Positions 6,996-15,159 of a stretch of 20,200 bases of DNA are shown here, piece after piece (positions within the stretch are counted from its first letter, which is position 1; the number at the start of each line of letters is the position of its first letter). The position numbers and the translations under genes are program-made. This stretch comes from Brachyspira sp. CAG:484 (lineage in GTDB: Bacteria; Cyanobacteriota; Vampirovibrionia; Gastranaerophilales; Gastranaerophilaceae): assembly GCA_000431315.1 (NCBI GenBank), contig HF989685.1, forward strand, positions 1-20,200. The letters run 5' to 3'. The notes beneath the pieces are model-generated. The model did no database searches, had not been told where the DNA came from, and worked only from the letters and a program-made list of their open reading frames with translations.

Positions 6996-7706
6996 TTAAA
7001 TTTTAACAACCTCTTTTTCCTGATAACTTTGAGGAATTGGTGCGCAGTTTTCGTATTCTGCAAGTTCTGAAATTTGTTTGCACCATTCGTAAATAATTAC
7101 ATCTTCAGGCAGCTTATAAGAAATAGGTTTACCTATATGCAGCTGTACATTTCTCCTTGTAAAAGGCTTGAGTTTTGGATAACCATCCCATCCTGCAATT
7201 GCAACAGGAATTATATCAGCTTTTGCATTTTTGGCAATTACAACAAAGCCTTTTTTGATACCCTCAAGTTTGCCGTAAGGACGGGTCCCGCCCTGTGGAA
7301 ATACACCCAGTGACCAGCTTGTAGTAAAAATATCCCGAACTGTTTTAAAAGTTGCAATTTCAGGTTTTGTTCTGTCAACAGCAAATGCTCCTAACCTTTT
7401 AATGAGCCAGCTGAATTTTTCCTGCGGTTCAAAGAGTTCTTTCTTAGCCATAAATGCTATAATTTTTTTAACTGCCATAGGAACAAGAAACGGATCAAAT
7501 ATTGACACATGGTTTGCGGTAAATATATATTTATCGCGTTTATTCCACTTAGGCAAATTTTCAACTCCGGTAATTTTGTAGTTGTAAAAAATTGTGAAAA
7601 AAGGTATTACAACCCCGTAAAGAAAACACAAATAGAATATTGATCTGAAAATATTATATTCAGAAGCATATCTCCTATTGAAATTTCTTTGCTGCTTCTT
7701 ACTCAT
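6996..7706 (-). CDS. PlsC-type lysophospholipid acyltransferase (second of tandem pair)
   Basis: The 236-residue protein has the acyltransferase block I motif NHVSIFD (His66, Asp71), a basic hydrophobic N-terminal region, and block III FPQGGTR (136-142), where the family usually has FPEGTR. Such enzymes transfer an acyl group to lysophosphatidic acid or a related lipid at the inner membrane. I chose the ATG at 7706 rather than 7739. The protein then begins MSKKQQRNFNRRYASEYN, like its upstream paralogue MAKTKKEYTKRSASEYN, and GGAG lies 6 nt upstream. It overlaps the upstream gene by 8 bp, so the two are coupled. The Gly139-Gly140 pair and Gln138 in block III are unusual. Confidence 0.88.
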   Translation of the reverse strand: MSKKQQRNFNRRYASEYNIFRSIFYLCFLYGVVIPFFTIFYNYKITGVENLPKWNKRDKYIFTANHVSIFDPFLVPMAVKKIIAFMAKKELFEPQEKFSWLIKRLGAFAVDRTKPEIATFKTVRDIFTTSWSLGVFPQGGTRPYGKLEGIKKGFVVIAKNAKADIIPVAIAGWDGYPKLKPFTRRNVQLHIGKPISYKLPEDVIIYEWCKQISELAEYENCAPIPQSYQEKEVVKI

Positions 7707-8385
7707 TCTTAACTCCAATCTTATCTTGAGAATTATCATCAGGAATATATTTAAATCCGGTTAATTTTTGGATTTCTTCAGTCCATTTTTCTACAACGCT
7801 GTCTACATCGTTGCTGTATGGTATAGGTTTTCCTATTTTTACAATAATTTTTCCGGTGAACGGAATTCTTTTAACTTCATCAGTGCCAATAATTCCAACA
7901 GGAAGAATTGCGCATTTTGTAATTTTAGCTAGTCCGGCAAACCCTTTTGTTACACCTTTTATTTCACCTGGCAACCCTCTTGTTCCCTGTGGAAATATTC
8001 CGAAAACCCATTTACTTTTTTTGATTTCCATAACAGTTTTGATAGTTGAAGGTCCAAGGCTTTCTCTGTTAACAGCAAAAGCTCCAAGCCAATCAATCCA
8101 CCAGCGGAGAAATTTTATGTCAAAGAGTTCTTTTTTTGCCATGAAAGAAACCCTCCTTGGCATTACTGCGCACATTAATGGCGGATCCAGTGTGGATAAG
8201 TGGTTAGGACAAACAATATATTCATTATCTTTCGGAACATTTTCTAACCCCTGGACTTCTAGTCTGTATACAAGTTTAAACCTTATCATATAAAATACTT
8301 TACATATAAGTATCATAAAGAGGCTTCGCCAAAAATTATATTCCGATGCAGAGCGTTTAGTGTATTCTTTTTTTGTTTTTGCCAT
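7699..8385 (-). CDS. PlsC-type lysophospholipid acyltransferase (first of tandem pair)
   Basis: The 228-residue protein is a paralogue of the next gene. Block I is NHLSTLD (His62, Asp67), followed by SFMAKKELF and block III FPQGTR (131-136), with Gln in place of the usual Glu. A hydrophobic segment near residues 20-37 should anchor it to the membrane. It probably acylates 1-acyl-glycerol-3-phosphate, but the exact acceptor of each copy cannot be told from sequence. The ATG at 8385 follows GGGAG 9 nt upstream. It is first in a two-gene operon, divergent from the phosphohexomutase gene. Confidence 0.9.
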   Translation of the reverse strand: MAKTKKEYTKRSASEYNFWRSLFMILICKVFYMIRFKLVYRLEVQGLENVPKDNEYIVCPNHLSTLDPPLMCAVMPRRVSFMAKKELFDIKFLRWWIDWLGAFAVNRESLGPSTIKTVMEIKKSKWVFGIFPQGTRGLPGEIKGVTKGFAGLAKITKCAILPVGIIGTDEVKRIPFTGKIIVKIGKPIPYSNDVDSVVEKWTEEIQKLTGFKYIPDDNSQDKIGVKNE

Positions 8386-8407
8386 TATATTTCTCCCTCA
8401 CTATTTC

Positions 8408-8438
8408 ATTATACAATAAAAAATTTTTATTATATAAT
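8408..8438. promoter_or_regulatory. Divergent promoters for plsC pair (minus) and phosphohexomutase gene (plus)
   Basis: On the plus strand TATACA (8410-8415, 4 of 6) lies 17 bp from a perfect TATAAT (8433-8438), which predicts a start near 8445 for the gene at 8468. On the minus strand a TATAAT (8408-8413) overlaps the plus -35, and its own -35 is poor. The two promoters cannot be fully occupied at the same time. Confidence 0.5.
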
Positions 8439-8467
8439 ATTTTCGACAAATAAGAAGGAGATAATAT

Positions 8468-10735
8468 ATGTCTATGCCAAAAACATCTGAAAATAGCCTG
8501 GAAAATGAATTATTTAAAAATGTTTATGACAAAACCCCTGATTATATAAAAACAGCCGGCCTGATGGATTTTTCTCAGGATGGTGAATTTACGTTTGTTT
8601 TAAAGAGGGAGCACCTTGAACCTTATGATGAAAACAAAAATCCTGAAGGATTAAATTTGAAAGAATGGTTTGCAAATTATGCAAAAGAGGCAAAAGTTTC
8701 AACTGCCGGCATAAGAGGACCGCAAAATATTTTATATCCGCAGGATACAAGATTTCCTATCAACCTTGTGGGAATAGTTCTTGCTACACTGGCTAAAGCT
8801 CTTGTTGCGAACGAAAAATATAAAGGAAAGGAAATTTTGAAAATTGCAGGCAGAGAAGTCCGGTATAATTCAGAACTGTTTCTTGATGCGATTGCAAGGG
8901 TTCAGGCTGCAAACGGAATAAAGACTTTAGTGCCGGCAGGGAGAAAAACTATTCCTATATGGCTAGCTTCATTTTTAGCTTTCAAGCTTGATTTACTCGG
9001 CGGAGAATATATTACATCAAGCCATGGAATTTCTGTCAAAAATGCAACAAAAGATTTGAACTGTCAGGGAAGCCAGTATCTGCCGGAAGAATCTATGGAA
9101 TTTGTTGATAAAATTCAGGAAATTTTTAATAAGGTTGAAAAAGACGGCAGCTATGAAATTAAAATTGCAGCTAAAGATAACCCGCTTATTGATGAAAAAA
9201 TTATGGAAAACCTTGATGACGGTGTTGATCTTTATGTTGAATATTTGAAGTCAGGAGTTGCTCAAAACATTAATCTTGACTTGATAAAAGGCTTTAAAGA
9301 AAAAATTGTGGTAGAAAATGTAGGAGGGTCTGCCTATAGAACTCTTTCAAGAGTTTTGAAAAAACTCGATATTTCAGAGAAATTTAACTGGTTTAATATT
9401 GAAGAAGATCCTTTCTTCCATTCTATCGGGAAATATGATATTACCCCTAAAGGTGAACATGCTTTCTATGATTATTCGGTTGATGCAACAGTTGTTGCTA
9501 AAAGGCAGAACGGGGAAAAGTTTTTCCCGGTAATAGAAACCATGCATTATGAAGAAAAGCTGAAAAAATATCCTGTTAATACCGCAGTTTTAATTACAGA
9601 TCCGGATCATGACAGGCTTACTATTACACAGGTTGAAAGCGCTGACAGGGTTAGTTTTCTTGAAGAAAACGGCATAGACTATGTTGAATTAAGCCATGAT
9701 AGAATTTTAACCGTATTTACAGCAAATCAGGCATTTTTAATGCTTATGGATTTCTGGGCTAAACAGCTAAAAGCTCAAAAAACCTGGGATAACCATCCTA
9801 GATTTATGATAAAAACAACCGCATCAGCACGTTCTTGGGATGAATGGGCAGCGGCTCATAATGTCAATGTTGTTAATGTTCCGGTCGGCTTCAAAGAAAT
9901 TGCAAATATCATGAAAAAAGTTGAACTTCAGCTTAAGAATGCCCCGGATAAAGATGTGGTGGTGGATGATGTCTTTGGAAATTCAATAAATCTGGGCAAA
10001 AATCCACGCTTAATTTTCGGAGGCGAAGAGTCCGGCGGTATGATTATGGGTACAGAAGATTTAATTGAATCTCTGGCAGGAAGAAAAGCTGTTGCTATGC
10101 GTGAAAAAAGTGCTACAGAAGCTATAATTGTCGCCTCTGCTTTGATAGCCAAGCTCAAAAAACAGCCTTTATCAGATTATTTAAAAGAAATTTTCGACGA
10201 TAATAATATTGTGGGACGTTACGATACCCGCGTGGATATTGCGTATTACAATGAGTCAGAGCCTGATATTAACAAACTTAAGGCTGATAAAATTGAAGGC
10301 GAGAAAAAACGTACCAAAAATGATCTGTTCTACCTTTCTATGGCAATGGGTGTTAAAGAAGGACTTATGACTATAGAAGATGTAAGAGAAGTTTTGAATG
10401 ATTCTTTCAAAAGTTTAATTTTTGATAATCTTGAGGACATAAAATTTGTAGGTGACGGCACCTATTTAAAATTTGCACATAAGTATATTGAAATAAGACC
10501 ATCCGGAACAGATGCAAAAACTAAAGCTTACGGCGGTGGCTCAAATAAGGGTATGATTGAAACCTACGCTAATGTTCTGGGCAACTATTCAGGCGATAGA
10601 ACAGAATTGCACAAAAAATTTATCCCGGAAGATTTTTACAACAGAACAAAAGACGAGGCAATGAAGTATTATCTTGCGTTTGTTGAAAAAGATGCAAATA
10701 ACGAAGTGTTTGAAATTCCAAAATATAACTTCTAA
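8468..10735 (+). CDS. Large alpha-D-phosphohexomutase superfamily protein
   Basis: This 755-residue protein belongs to the phosphoglucomutase/phosphomannomutase superfamily. All four signature loops can be found in order: the phosphoserine loop TSSHGIS (183-189), the metal-binding loop DPDHDR (378-383), the sugar-binding loop GEESG (519-523) and the phosphate-binding loop RPSGT (677-681). The usual TASHNP and DPDGDR are altered, with Asn-Pro lost after the His and Gly replaced by His. Typical family members have about 450-580 residues. Extra sequence here lies in the N-terminal 75 residues and between the domains. It probably moves phosphate between C1 and C6 of a hexose phosphate in the cytoplasm, but the substrate is uncertain. 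AAGGAG lies 7 nt before the ATG, and a strong terminator follows. Confidence 0.85.
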   Translation: MSMPKTSENSLENELFKNVYDKTPDYIKTAGLMDFSQDGEFTFVLKREHLEPYDENKNPEGLNLKEWFANYAKEAKVSTAGIRGPQNILYPQDTRFPINLVGIVLATLAKALVANEKYKGKEILKIAGREVRYNSELFLDAIARVQAANGIKTLVPAGRKTIPIWLASFLAFKLDLLGGEYITSSHGISVKNATKDLNCQGSQYLPEESMEFVDKIQEIFNKVEKDGSYEIKIAAKDNPLIDEKIMENLDDGVDLYVEYLKSGVAQNINLDLIKGFKEKIVVENVGGSAYRTLSRVLKKLDISEKFNWFNIEEDPFFHSIGKYDITPKGEHAFYDYSVDATVVAKRQNGEKFFPVIETMHYEEKLKKYPVNTAVLITDPDHDRLTITQVESADRVSFLEENGIDYVELSHDRILTVFTANQAFLMLMDFWAKQLKAQKTWDNHPRFMIKTTASARSWDEWAAAHNVNVVNVPVGFKEIANIMKKVELQLKNAPDKDVVVDDVFGNSINLGKNPRLIFGGEESGGMIMGTEDLIESLAGRKAVAMREKSATEAIIVASALIAKLKKQPLSDYLKEIFDDNNIVGRYDTRVDIAYYNESEPDINKLKADKIEGEKKRTKNDLFYLSMAMGVKEGLMTIEDVREVLNDSFKSLIFDNLEDIKFVGDGTYLKFAHKYIEIRPSGTDAKTKAYGGGSNKGMIETYANVLGNYSGDRTELHKKFIPEDFYNRTKDEAMKYYLAFVEKDANNEVFEIPKYNF

Positions 10736-10740
10736 AAAGG

Positions 10741-10769
10741 AAAAGGCGGATTTTAAAATCCGCCTTTTT
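10741..10769. terminator. Bidirectional terminator between phosphohexomutase and SulP genes
   Basis: A continuous perfect palindrome, AAAAGGCGGATTTT (10741-10754) and AAAATCCGCCTTTT (10755-10768), forms a GC-rich stem with A and T runs on either side. The SulP stop codon (10768-10770) overlaps its right edge, so it ends both convergent transcripts. Confidence 0.92.
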
Positions 10770-12411
10770 AATTATATTTGTACTTTTTATGAGCCTTTTT
10801 GGTAAGCGATTTTTTAGCAAATTCTATAGCTTCTATTTCTGAGTAGAATATATGCTTGTCACCTATTTCTTCCGTAATTTTATAATCTGAAAGCTGTTTA
10901 TAAATACCTGTATTTTTTAATACAAGAATAAGTTTTATGTGCTGTGATTTTAATCTCAGTACAATATCTTCAAATGCAAAAAGAGCTGAAATATCTAATG
11001 TGTCTTCAAAATCGCAGTTCAGGATTAAATATCTTGTTCCTAATAACTCGTCAAATTGTGAAATAAGCTGGGTTGCAGAACCAAAGAAAAACTGTCCGTC
11101 AATATGAACTGCCCTTATTTTATGTTTGTAATCTCTTTCAACCTGTTTTTCAAGTTTTATAATATCTTTATCGTAAACTTCTTTTTGAACTAATTTAGCC
11201 TTATCTGCAACTTTCTTCGCATATAACAGAGCCGCAAGAGTAATCCCTGCACCTACAGCAACTATAAGGTTATAGAATACGGTCAATAAAAAGACTACTA
11301 CAAGCACATATAAATCTTCTTTTGGCGCAAGTTTAACAACTTTTAAAAGCTTCACATCAATAATATCGTAACCGATTTTTATTAAAATTCCGGCAAGAAC
11401 ACAGAGCGGTATTTCAGCTACAAATCCTGAAAATTTATAAAGCAGTACGAGTAAAACCAGAGGCGTTACTATCGCAGCAAATCTTGTTGCGGCGCCTGTT
11501 TTTAATGCTGCCACTGTTCTCATTGTGGCGGCAGAACCGGGCAGTGAACCGGTCAGAGCACAACACATATTCCCGATACCCTGTGAAGCCAGAAGCCTTT
11601 GCGGGGAAGACTGTACTTTTGTAATAGAATTACATACAAGCCCTGTTAAAAGGGTTTCTGAAGATAAAATAATTGCCAGTGTTATTGCATAATGAAAATA
11701 TGTTATAACATCATGAATATTTGCAGACGGCAGGCTGAATTTTGGAAATGCAATTGATACTTCTGAAATCTTTGGAATATCCAAGCCCATTTTAATTGAA
11801 ACTATGGTACAAATTATTAAAGCTAAAATCTGTGACGGCAAATACTTGTTAAATCTTTTTGGTATCCCAAATACAATTGCTAATGTTAAAAGCCCGAGCA
11901 GAAAAGCTTGCATATTCATAGTGTTAAGTGATGTTGTAATATGCTCTATACTTTCAATTGTGTTTGAAAATGGCTGCAAGCCCAACAGCGGATTTAATTG
12001 CATTATTATAATAATTGTGCCTACTCCGTTCATAAAACCGGAAATCACCGGATATGGAACATATTTTACAATGTCTGTCAGTTTTGTAAACGAGAGCAGC
12101 AGCTGAATTGCACCCGCCATAACCATAATCAGCAATACTGAATTTATATCCTTGTTTAATGCGTGCATAATGGAAGCGATGACAATCGCCGAAGGTCCTG
12201 TAATTCCGGAAATCATAGGAACTTTAGTTCCCAGAATACCTGCAACAAGACATAATATAATAGCCCCCCATATGCCGGCGCTTGCTCCGAATCCTGTTGC
12301 AACCCCAAATGCCAGCGCCTGCGGAAGCGCAATTATTGCCGCATTAACTCCTCCAAAAATATCTCCTATAAGCACGTTAAGCTTTAATTTTATCTCTTCT
12401 CCGGTAATCAT
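10768..12411 (-). CDS. SulP/SLC26-family inorganic anion transporter with STAS domain
   Basis: This 547-residue membrane protein has the SulP layout. The N-terminal segment GDIFGGVNAAIIALPQALAF is the family's first transmembrane region, followed by about ten more hydrophobic segments to around residue 405. A cytoplasmic STAS domain lies at about 430-540 (RAVHIDGQFFFGSA, then LDISALFAFEDI). SulP proteins import sulphate, bicarbonate or other anions, usually coupled to Na+ or H+. The substrate cannot be read from the sequence. No Shine-Dalgarno sequence precedes the ATG at 12411. A minus-strand GATAAT/TATGAT box sits only 8-17 nt upstream, so the transcript may be nearly leaderless. It is divergent from metF with only 64 bp between start codons. 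Confidence 0.9.
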   Translation of the reverse strand: MITGEEIKLKLNVLIGDIFGGVNAAIIALPQALAFGVATGFGASAGIWGAIILCLVAGILGTKVPMISGITGPSAIVIASIMHALNKDINSVLLIMVMAGAIQLLLSFTKLTDIVKYVPYPVISGFMNGVGTIIIIMQLNPLLGLQPFSNTIESIEHITTSLNTMNMQAFLLGLLTLAIVFGIPKRFNKYLPSQILALIICTIVSIKMGLDIPKISEVSIAFPKFSLPSANIHDVITYFHYAITLAIILSSETLLTGLVCNSITKVQSSPQRLLASQGIGNMCCALTGSLPGSAATMRTVAALKTGAATRFAAIVTPLVLLVLLYKFSGFVAEIPLCVLAGILIKIGYDIIDVKLLKVVKLAPKEDLYVLVVVFLLTVFYNLIVAVGAGITLAALLYAKKVADKAKLVQKEVYDKDIIKLEKQVERDYKHKIRAVHIDGQFFFGSATQLISQFDELLGTRYLILNCDFEDTLDISALFAFEDIVLRLKSQHIKLILVLKNTGIYKQLSDYKITEEIGDKHIFYSEIEAIEFAKKSLTKKAHKKYKYN

Positions 12412-12460
12412 AGTTTTATATTATCATAAATGCACTTATGAGAAAAGTTTTTAGTCTTTG

Positions 12461-12476
12461 TGTTATAATTCTGCTA
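12461..12476 (+). promoter_or_regulatory. Extended -10 promoter of metF, predicting leaderless transcript
   Basis: TGTTATAAT (12461-12469) is a perfect extended -10 element. The expected start, about 7 nt after the hexamer, falls on the A of the metF ATG at 12476. No Shine-Dalgarno sequence lies before that ATG, which agrees with leaderless initiation. No convincing -35 is visible, which is normal for extended -10 promoters. Confidence 0.55.
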
Positions 12477-13324
12477 TGAAGTTGAATGAGATTTACGGTA
12501 AAGAAGACGGGCTAAAAATATCTTTTGAAGTATTTCCTCCAAAAGGCGGCGAAGTTGAATATCCTGAACTTTTAAAAGAGCTGGAATGTTTAGAAAAATA
12601 CAAGCCTGCGCTTGTTTCTTTGACTTGGGGCGCCTCAGGCAATAACAATAATTCATTTGAATTGATTAAAATACTTAATGAAAAATATAATCTTATGCCT
12701 CATTTTACCTGTGTCTGTAACAATTTTACAAATGTAGAACAGCACATATCTAATATAGAAACTCTTGGCATCGAAAATATTTTGGCGCTTCGTGGAGATA
12801 TACCAAAGAATATTAATGGTTACTGTTCTGATTTTAGATATGCAAATGAGCTTGTTAGATTTATCAAATCAAAATCAAACCTGTGTGTTGGGGTTGCCGG
12901 CTATCCGGAAGGACATATTGAAGCTTTGGATATGGAGTTTGATATTGATAATCTTAAGAAGAAAATAGATGAAGGTGCCGAGGCTGTTTATACGCAGTTG
13001 TTTTTTGATAATGAGAGATTTTTTAGATATATTGAACTTGTAAGAAAGGCTGGTATAAACATTCCTGTAATTCCCGGGATTATGCCTGTGATAAGTATGA
13101 AGCAGATTTTGCGTATGGTTTCTATGGCAAAGATTACTATTCCGGCAGCGTTAATGCAGAAGTTTGAACAATATGAAAATTCTCCGTTAGAGATGAGAAA
13201 GTTCGGTGTTGATTTTGCAAGTTTGCAGTGTTCGGAGCTGATTGCCTCCGGAGTAAAAGGACTTCATTTCTTTACGTTAAATAAAGCTGCATCAACTTCA
13301 CAAATTTTGGATAATATTTTATAG
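12476..13324 (+). CDS. metF: Methylenetetrahydrofolate reductase
   Basis: The 282-residue protein matches bacterial MetF in length and motifs. It has SFEVFPPKG near the N-terminus with the catalytic Glu18, LALRGD (Asp108, flavin/folate region), the GVAGYPEGH segment and IPGIMPV. It reduces 5,10-methylene-THF to 5-methyl-THF using FAD and NADH or NADPH, feeding methionine synthesis. I start at the ATG (12476) because the in-frame TTG at 12458 lies upstream of the predicted -10. deoC follows after 13 bp, so the two are probably co-transcribed. No vitamin B12 enzyme or methionine synthase gene lies nearby. Confidence 0.93.
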   Translation: MKLNEIYGKEDGLKISFEVFPPKGGEVEYPELLKELECLEKYKPALVSLTWGASGNNNNSFELIKILNEKYNLMPHFTCVCNNFTNVEQHISNIETLGIENILALRGDIPKNINGYCSDFRYANELVRFIKSKSNLCVGVAGYPEGHIEALDMEFDIDNLKKKIDEGAEAVYTQLFFDNERFFRYIELVRKAGINIPVIPGIMPVISMKQILRMVSMAKITIPAALMQKFEQYENSPLEMRKFGVDFASLQCSELIASGVKGLHFFTLNKAASTSQILDNIL

Positions 13325-13337
13325 AAAAGAGGCTTAA

Positions 13338-13988
13338 ATGGATAACTTGAATAACTATATTGAACATACACTATTAAAACAGGATGCTGTAAAAGAAGAT
13401 TTTGAAAAATTATTTCAAGAAGCAAAAGAGCATAAGTTTTTAGGGATTTGCATAAATCCTGCATATGTGAAAATGGCAAAAGATGCTCTTGACGGCACTG
13501 CCGTAAAAGTTGTTACGGTAATCGGTTTTCCTTTAGGGGCTAATAAAACAGAAGTCAAAGCTTTTGAGGCTTCTTGTGCTGCTGCTGACGGCGCAGATGA
13601 AGTTGATATGGTTATAAATGTTTCCGGCTTAAAAAATAAGGATTATGATTTTGTCAGGGATGATATTAAGGCTGTGAAGATTGCCTGTGGAAATGTTCCG
13701 TTAAAGGTAATTTTGGAAACAGACCTTTTAAATAAAGAGGAGATTAAAAAGGCTTGTGAATTATCTGTTGAAGCTGGTGCTGACTTTGTAAAAACTTCAA
13801 CAGGCTTTGTTAAAAACGGCGTCGGAGCAAAAGCCGAAGATGTTAAGCTGATGTATGATACAGTATCTTCACATGGTTTAAAAGTAAAGGCATCAGGCGG
13901 CATAAGAGATAAACAGGCTGCTTTAAATATGATTGAAGCCGGAGCATCCCGCCTTGGTACTTCATCAGGTGTGAAAATAGTTTCATAA
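13338..13988 (+). CDS. deoC: Deoxyribose-phosphate aldolase
   Basis: The 216-residue protein is a DERA of normal length for the short bacterial type. The Schiff-base Lys152 lies in ADFVKTSTGF, the proton-relay Lys184 in LKVKASGGIR, and Asp90 in DEVDMVIN. It splits 2-deoxyribose-5-phosphate into glyceraldehyde-3-phosphate and acetaldehyde in the cytoplasm and so uses carbon from deoxynucleosides. GAGG precedes the ATG. It lies 13 bp after metF. The usual neighbours (deoA, deoB, deoD, a nucleoside phosphorylase) are absent, so the operon link to metF looks incidental. Confidence 0.95.
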   Translation: MDNLNNYIEHTLLKQDAVKEDFEKLFQEAKEHKFLGICINPAYVKMAKDALDGTAVKVVTVIGFPLGANKTEVKAFEASCAAADGADEVDMVINVSGLKNKDYDFVRDDIKAVKIACGNVPLKVILETDLLNKEEIKKACELSVEAGADFVKTSTGFVKNGVGAKAEDVKLMYDTVSSHGLKVKASGGIRDKQAALNMIEAGASRLGTSSGVKIVS

Positions 13989-14054
13989 TCATTATAATAT
14001 TATTATATACACCGTTATCACATCAGATAATGATAATTTTTAAAGGATTAAATA

Positions 14055-15149
14055 ATGGGTGATGAAGATAAGCAATATGATGCCACCCCGAGAAAATTGG
14101 AGCAGGCAAGAAAGGAAGGACAGGTTGTTAAGTCAAAAGACTTTTCAACAGCTGTTTCATTGCTTATTTTATTCTGCGCAATATTTGGCCTGGCGCCTTT
14201 TATCTGGGATCAGATTTCACAGCTGTTCACGCTAATGTATGAACAAATTCCAAATACACATCTTGAAAGGGTAGGGCTGGCTTATATTTTTACAATTACA
14301 GTAAAAGCCGCATTTTTAATCATTGCGCCTATTTTAGCCCTTGCCTGGTTTGTTGCTGTTATGGCGGATTTTATTCAGGTGGGGCCTCTTGTTGCGACTG
14401 CCCCTTTGATGCCGAAACTAGACAAACTTAATCCTACAAAGTATTTCAAAAATATTATGTCTATAAAAACACTTTTTGAATTACTGAAAAATATATTAAA
14501 AGTTTTAATTCTGGGCTATATCGGCTGGGCAGTTTATTCGGATCATATTAAAAGTATTTTAATGCTTGCTGCTATTGATAATAACTTTGCCGTAATGATT
14601 GAGTTTGGAAAACTTATTACAGAATTTATTTTTAAAGCATGTATTGCGTTCTTAATAATCTCAGCCGCAGACTACGGAGTGACAAAATGGAAATTCCTTA
14701 AAGACCAGAAGATGTCGTTTAAAGAAATTAAAGATGAATATAAAAACACAGAAGGCGATCCAAACGTAAAGGCTGCACTTCGCCAGCGCCGTATGCAGAT
14801 GCTTCAGAGAGGTATGATGGATTCTGTTCCGGAAGCTGATTTTGTCGTAACAAATCCTGTGCATGTTGCCTGTGCTTTGAAATATAAAGCCGAGGAGATG
14901 GCATCCCCTATGCTTATCGCGAAAGGGACAGAGCTGATTGCAAAGAAGATTATTAAGATTGCAACTGAACATGGAATTCCTATTATCGAAAATCCGCCGG
15001 TTGCCAGAGCGCTGTTTAAAATGGTCGATTTAAACCAGCAGATTCCTCCGGAACTCTATAAAGCCGTTGCTGAAATCTTACTTTTTGTTTACAACTTGAA
15101 AAATAATAGAAATCAGGGTAGAATAAATCAAGAGCCTAGGAAAAAATAA
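14055..15149 (+). CDS. flhB: FlhB/SctU-family flagellar/type III export switch protein
   Basis: The 364-residue protein has the full FlhB layout. The conserved cytoplasmic N-terminus is DATPRKLEQARKEGQVVKSKDF. Four hydrophobic segments follow at about 32-52, 75-108, 145-165 and 190-210. The cytoplasmic switch domain has KDEYKNTEGDPNVKAALRQRR-like sequence near 225-246. The autocleavage site is NPVH (267-270) rather than the usual NPTH. Asn and Pro at the scissile bond are kept and only Thr is changed to Val. FlhB gates substrate switching in the flagellar or injectisome export apparatus at the inner membrane. AAAGGA lies 7 nt before the ATG. The sigma-28-like gene follows after 10 bp, which favours a flagellar over an injectisome origin. 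No other export-gate gene is present. Confidence 0.9.
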   Translation: MGDEDKQYDATPRKLEQARKEGQVVKSKDFSTAVSLLILFCAIFGLAPFIWDQISQLFTLMYEQIPNTHLERVGLAYIFTITVKAAFLIIAPILALAWFVAVMADFIQVGPLVATAPLMPKLDKLNPTKYFKNIMSIKTLFELLKNILKVLILGYIGWAVYSDHIKSILMLAAIDNNFAVMIEFGKLITEFIFKACIAFLIISAADYGVTKWKFLKDQKMSFKEIKDEYKNTEGDPNVKAALRQRRMQMLQRGMMDSVPEADFVVTNPVHVACALKYKAEEMASPMLIAKGTELIAKKIIKIATEHGIPIIENPPVARALFKMVDLNQQIPPELYKAVAEILLFVYNLKNNRNQGRINQEPRKK

Positions 15150-15159
15150 TTAGTTAATC

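Noticed and set aside
7707..7739. Longer N-terminus for the second PlsC
   Set aside because: The paralogue alignment and the GGAG site support the ATG at 7706; the longer form would overlap the upstream gene by 41 bp.
7811..8293. A 160-codon open frame on the plus strand
   Set aside because: It lies fully antisense to the first PlsC gene, whose motifs are clear, and has no ribosome site or recognisable domain.
11804..12454. Two roughly 100-codon plus-strand frames opposite sulP
   Set aside because: They are antisense shadows of the transmembrane region and have no start signals.
14014..14037. Hairpin GTTATCA/TGATAAT between deoC and flhB as a terminator
   Set aside because: The stem is short and AT-only, and the T-run is weak, so I would not call termination; read-through from metF-deoC into flhB remains possible.
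14661..14972. A 103-codon open frame on the minus strand
   Set aside because: It is antisense to the conserved cytoplasmic domain of flhB, and its translation is Cys/His-rich without family features.
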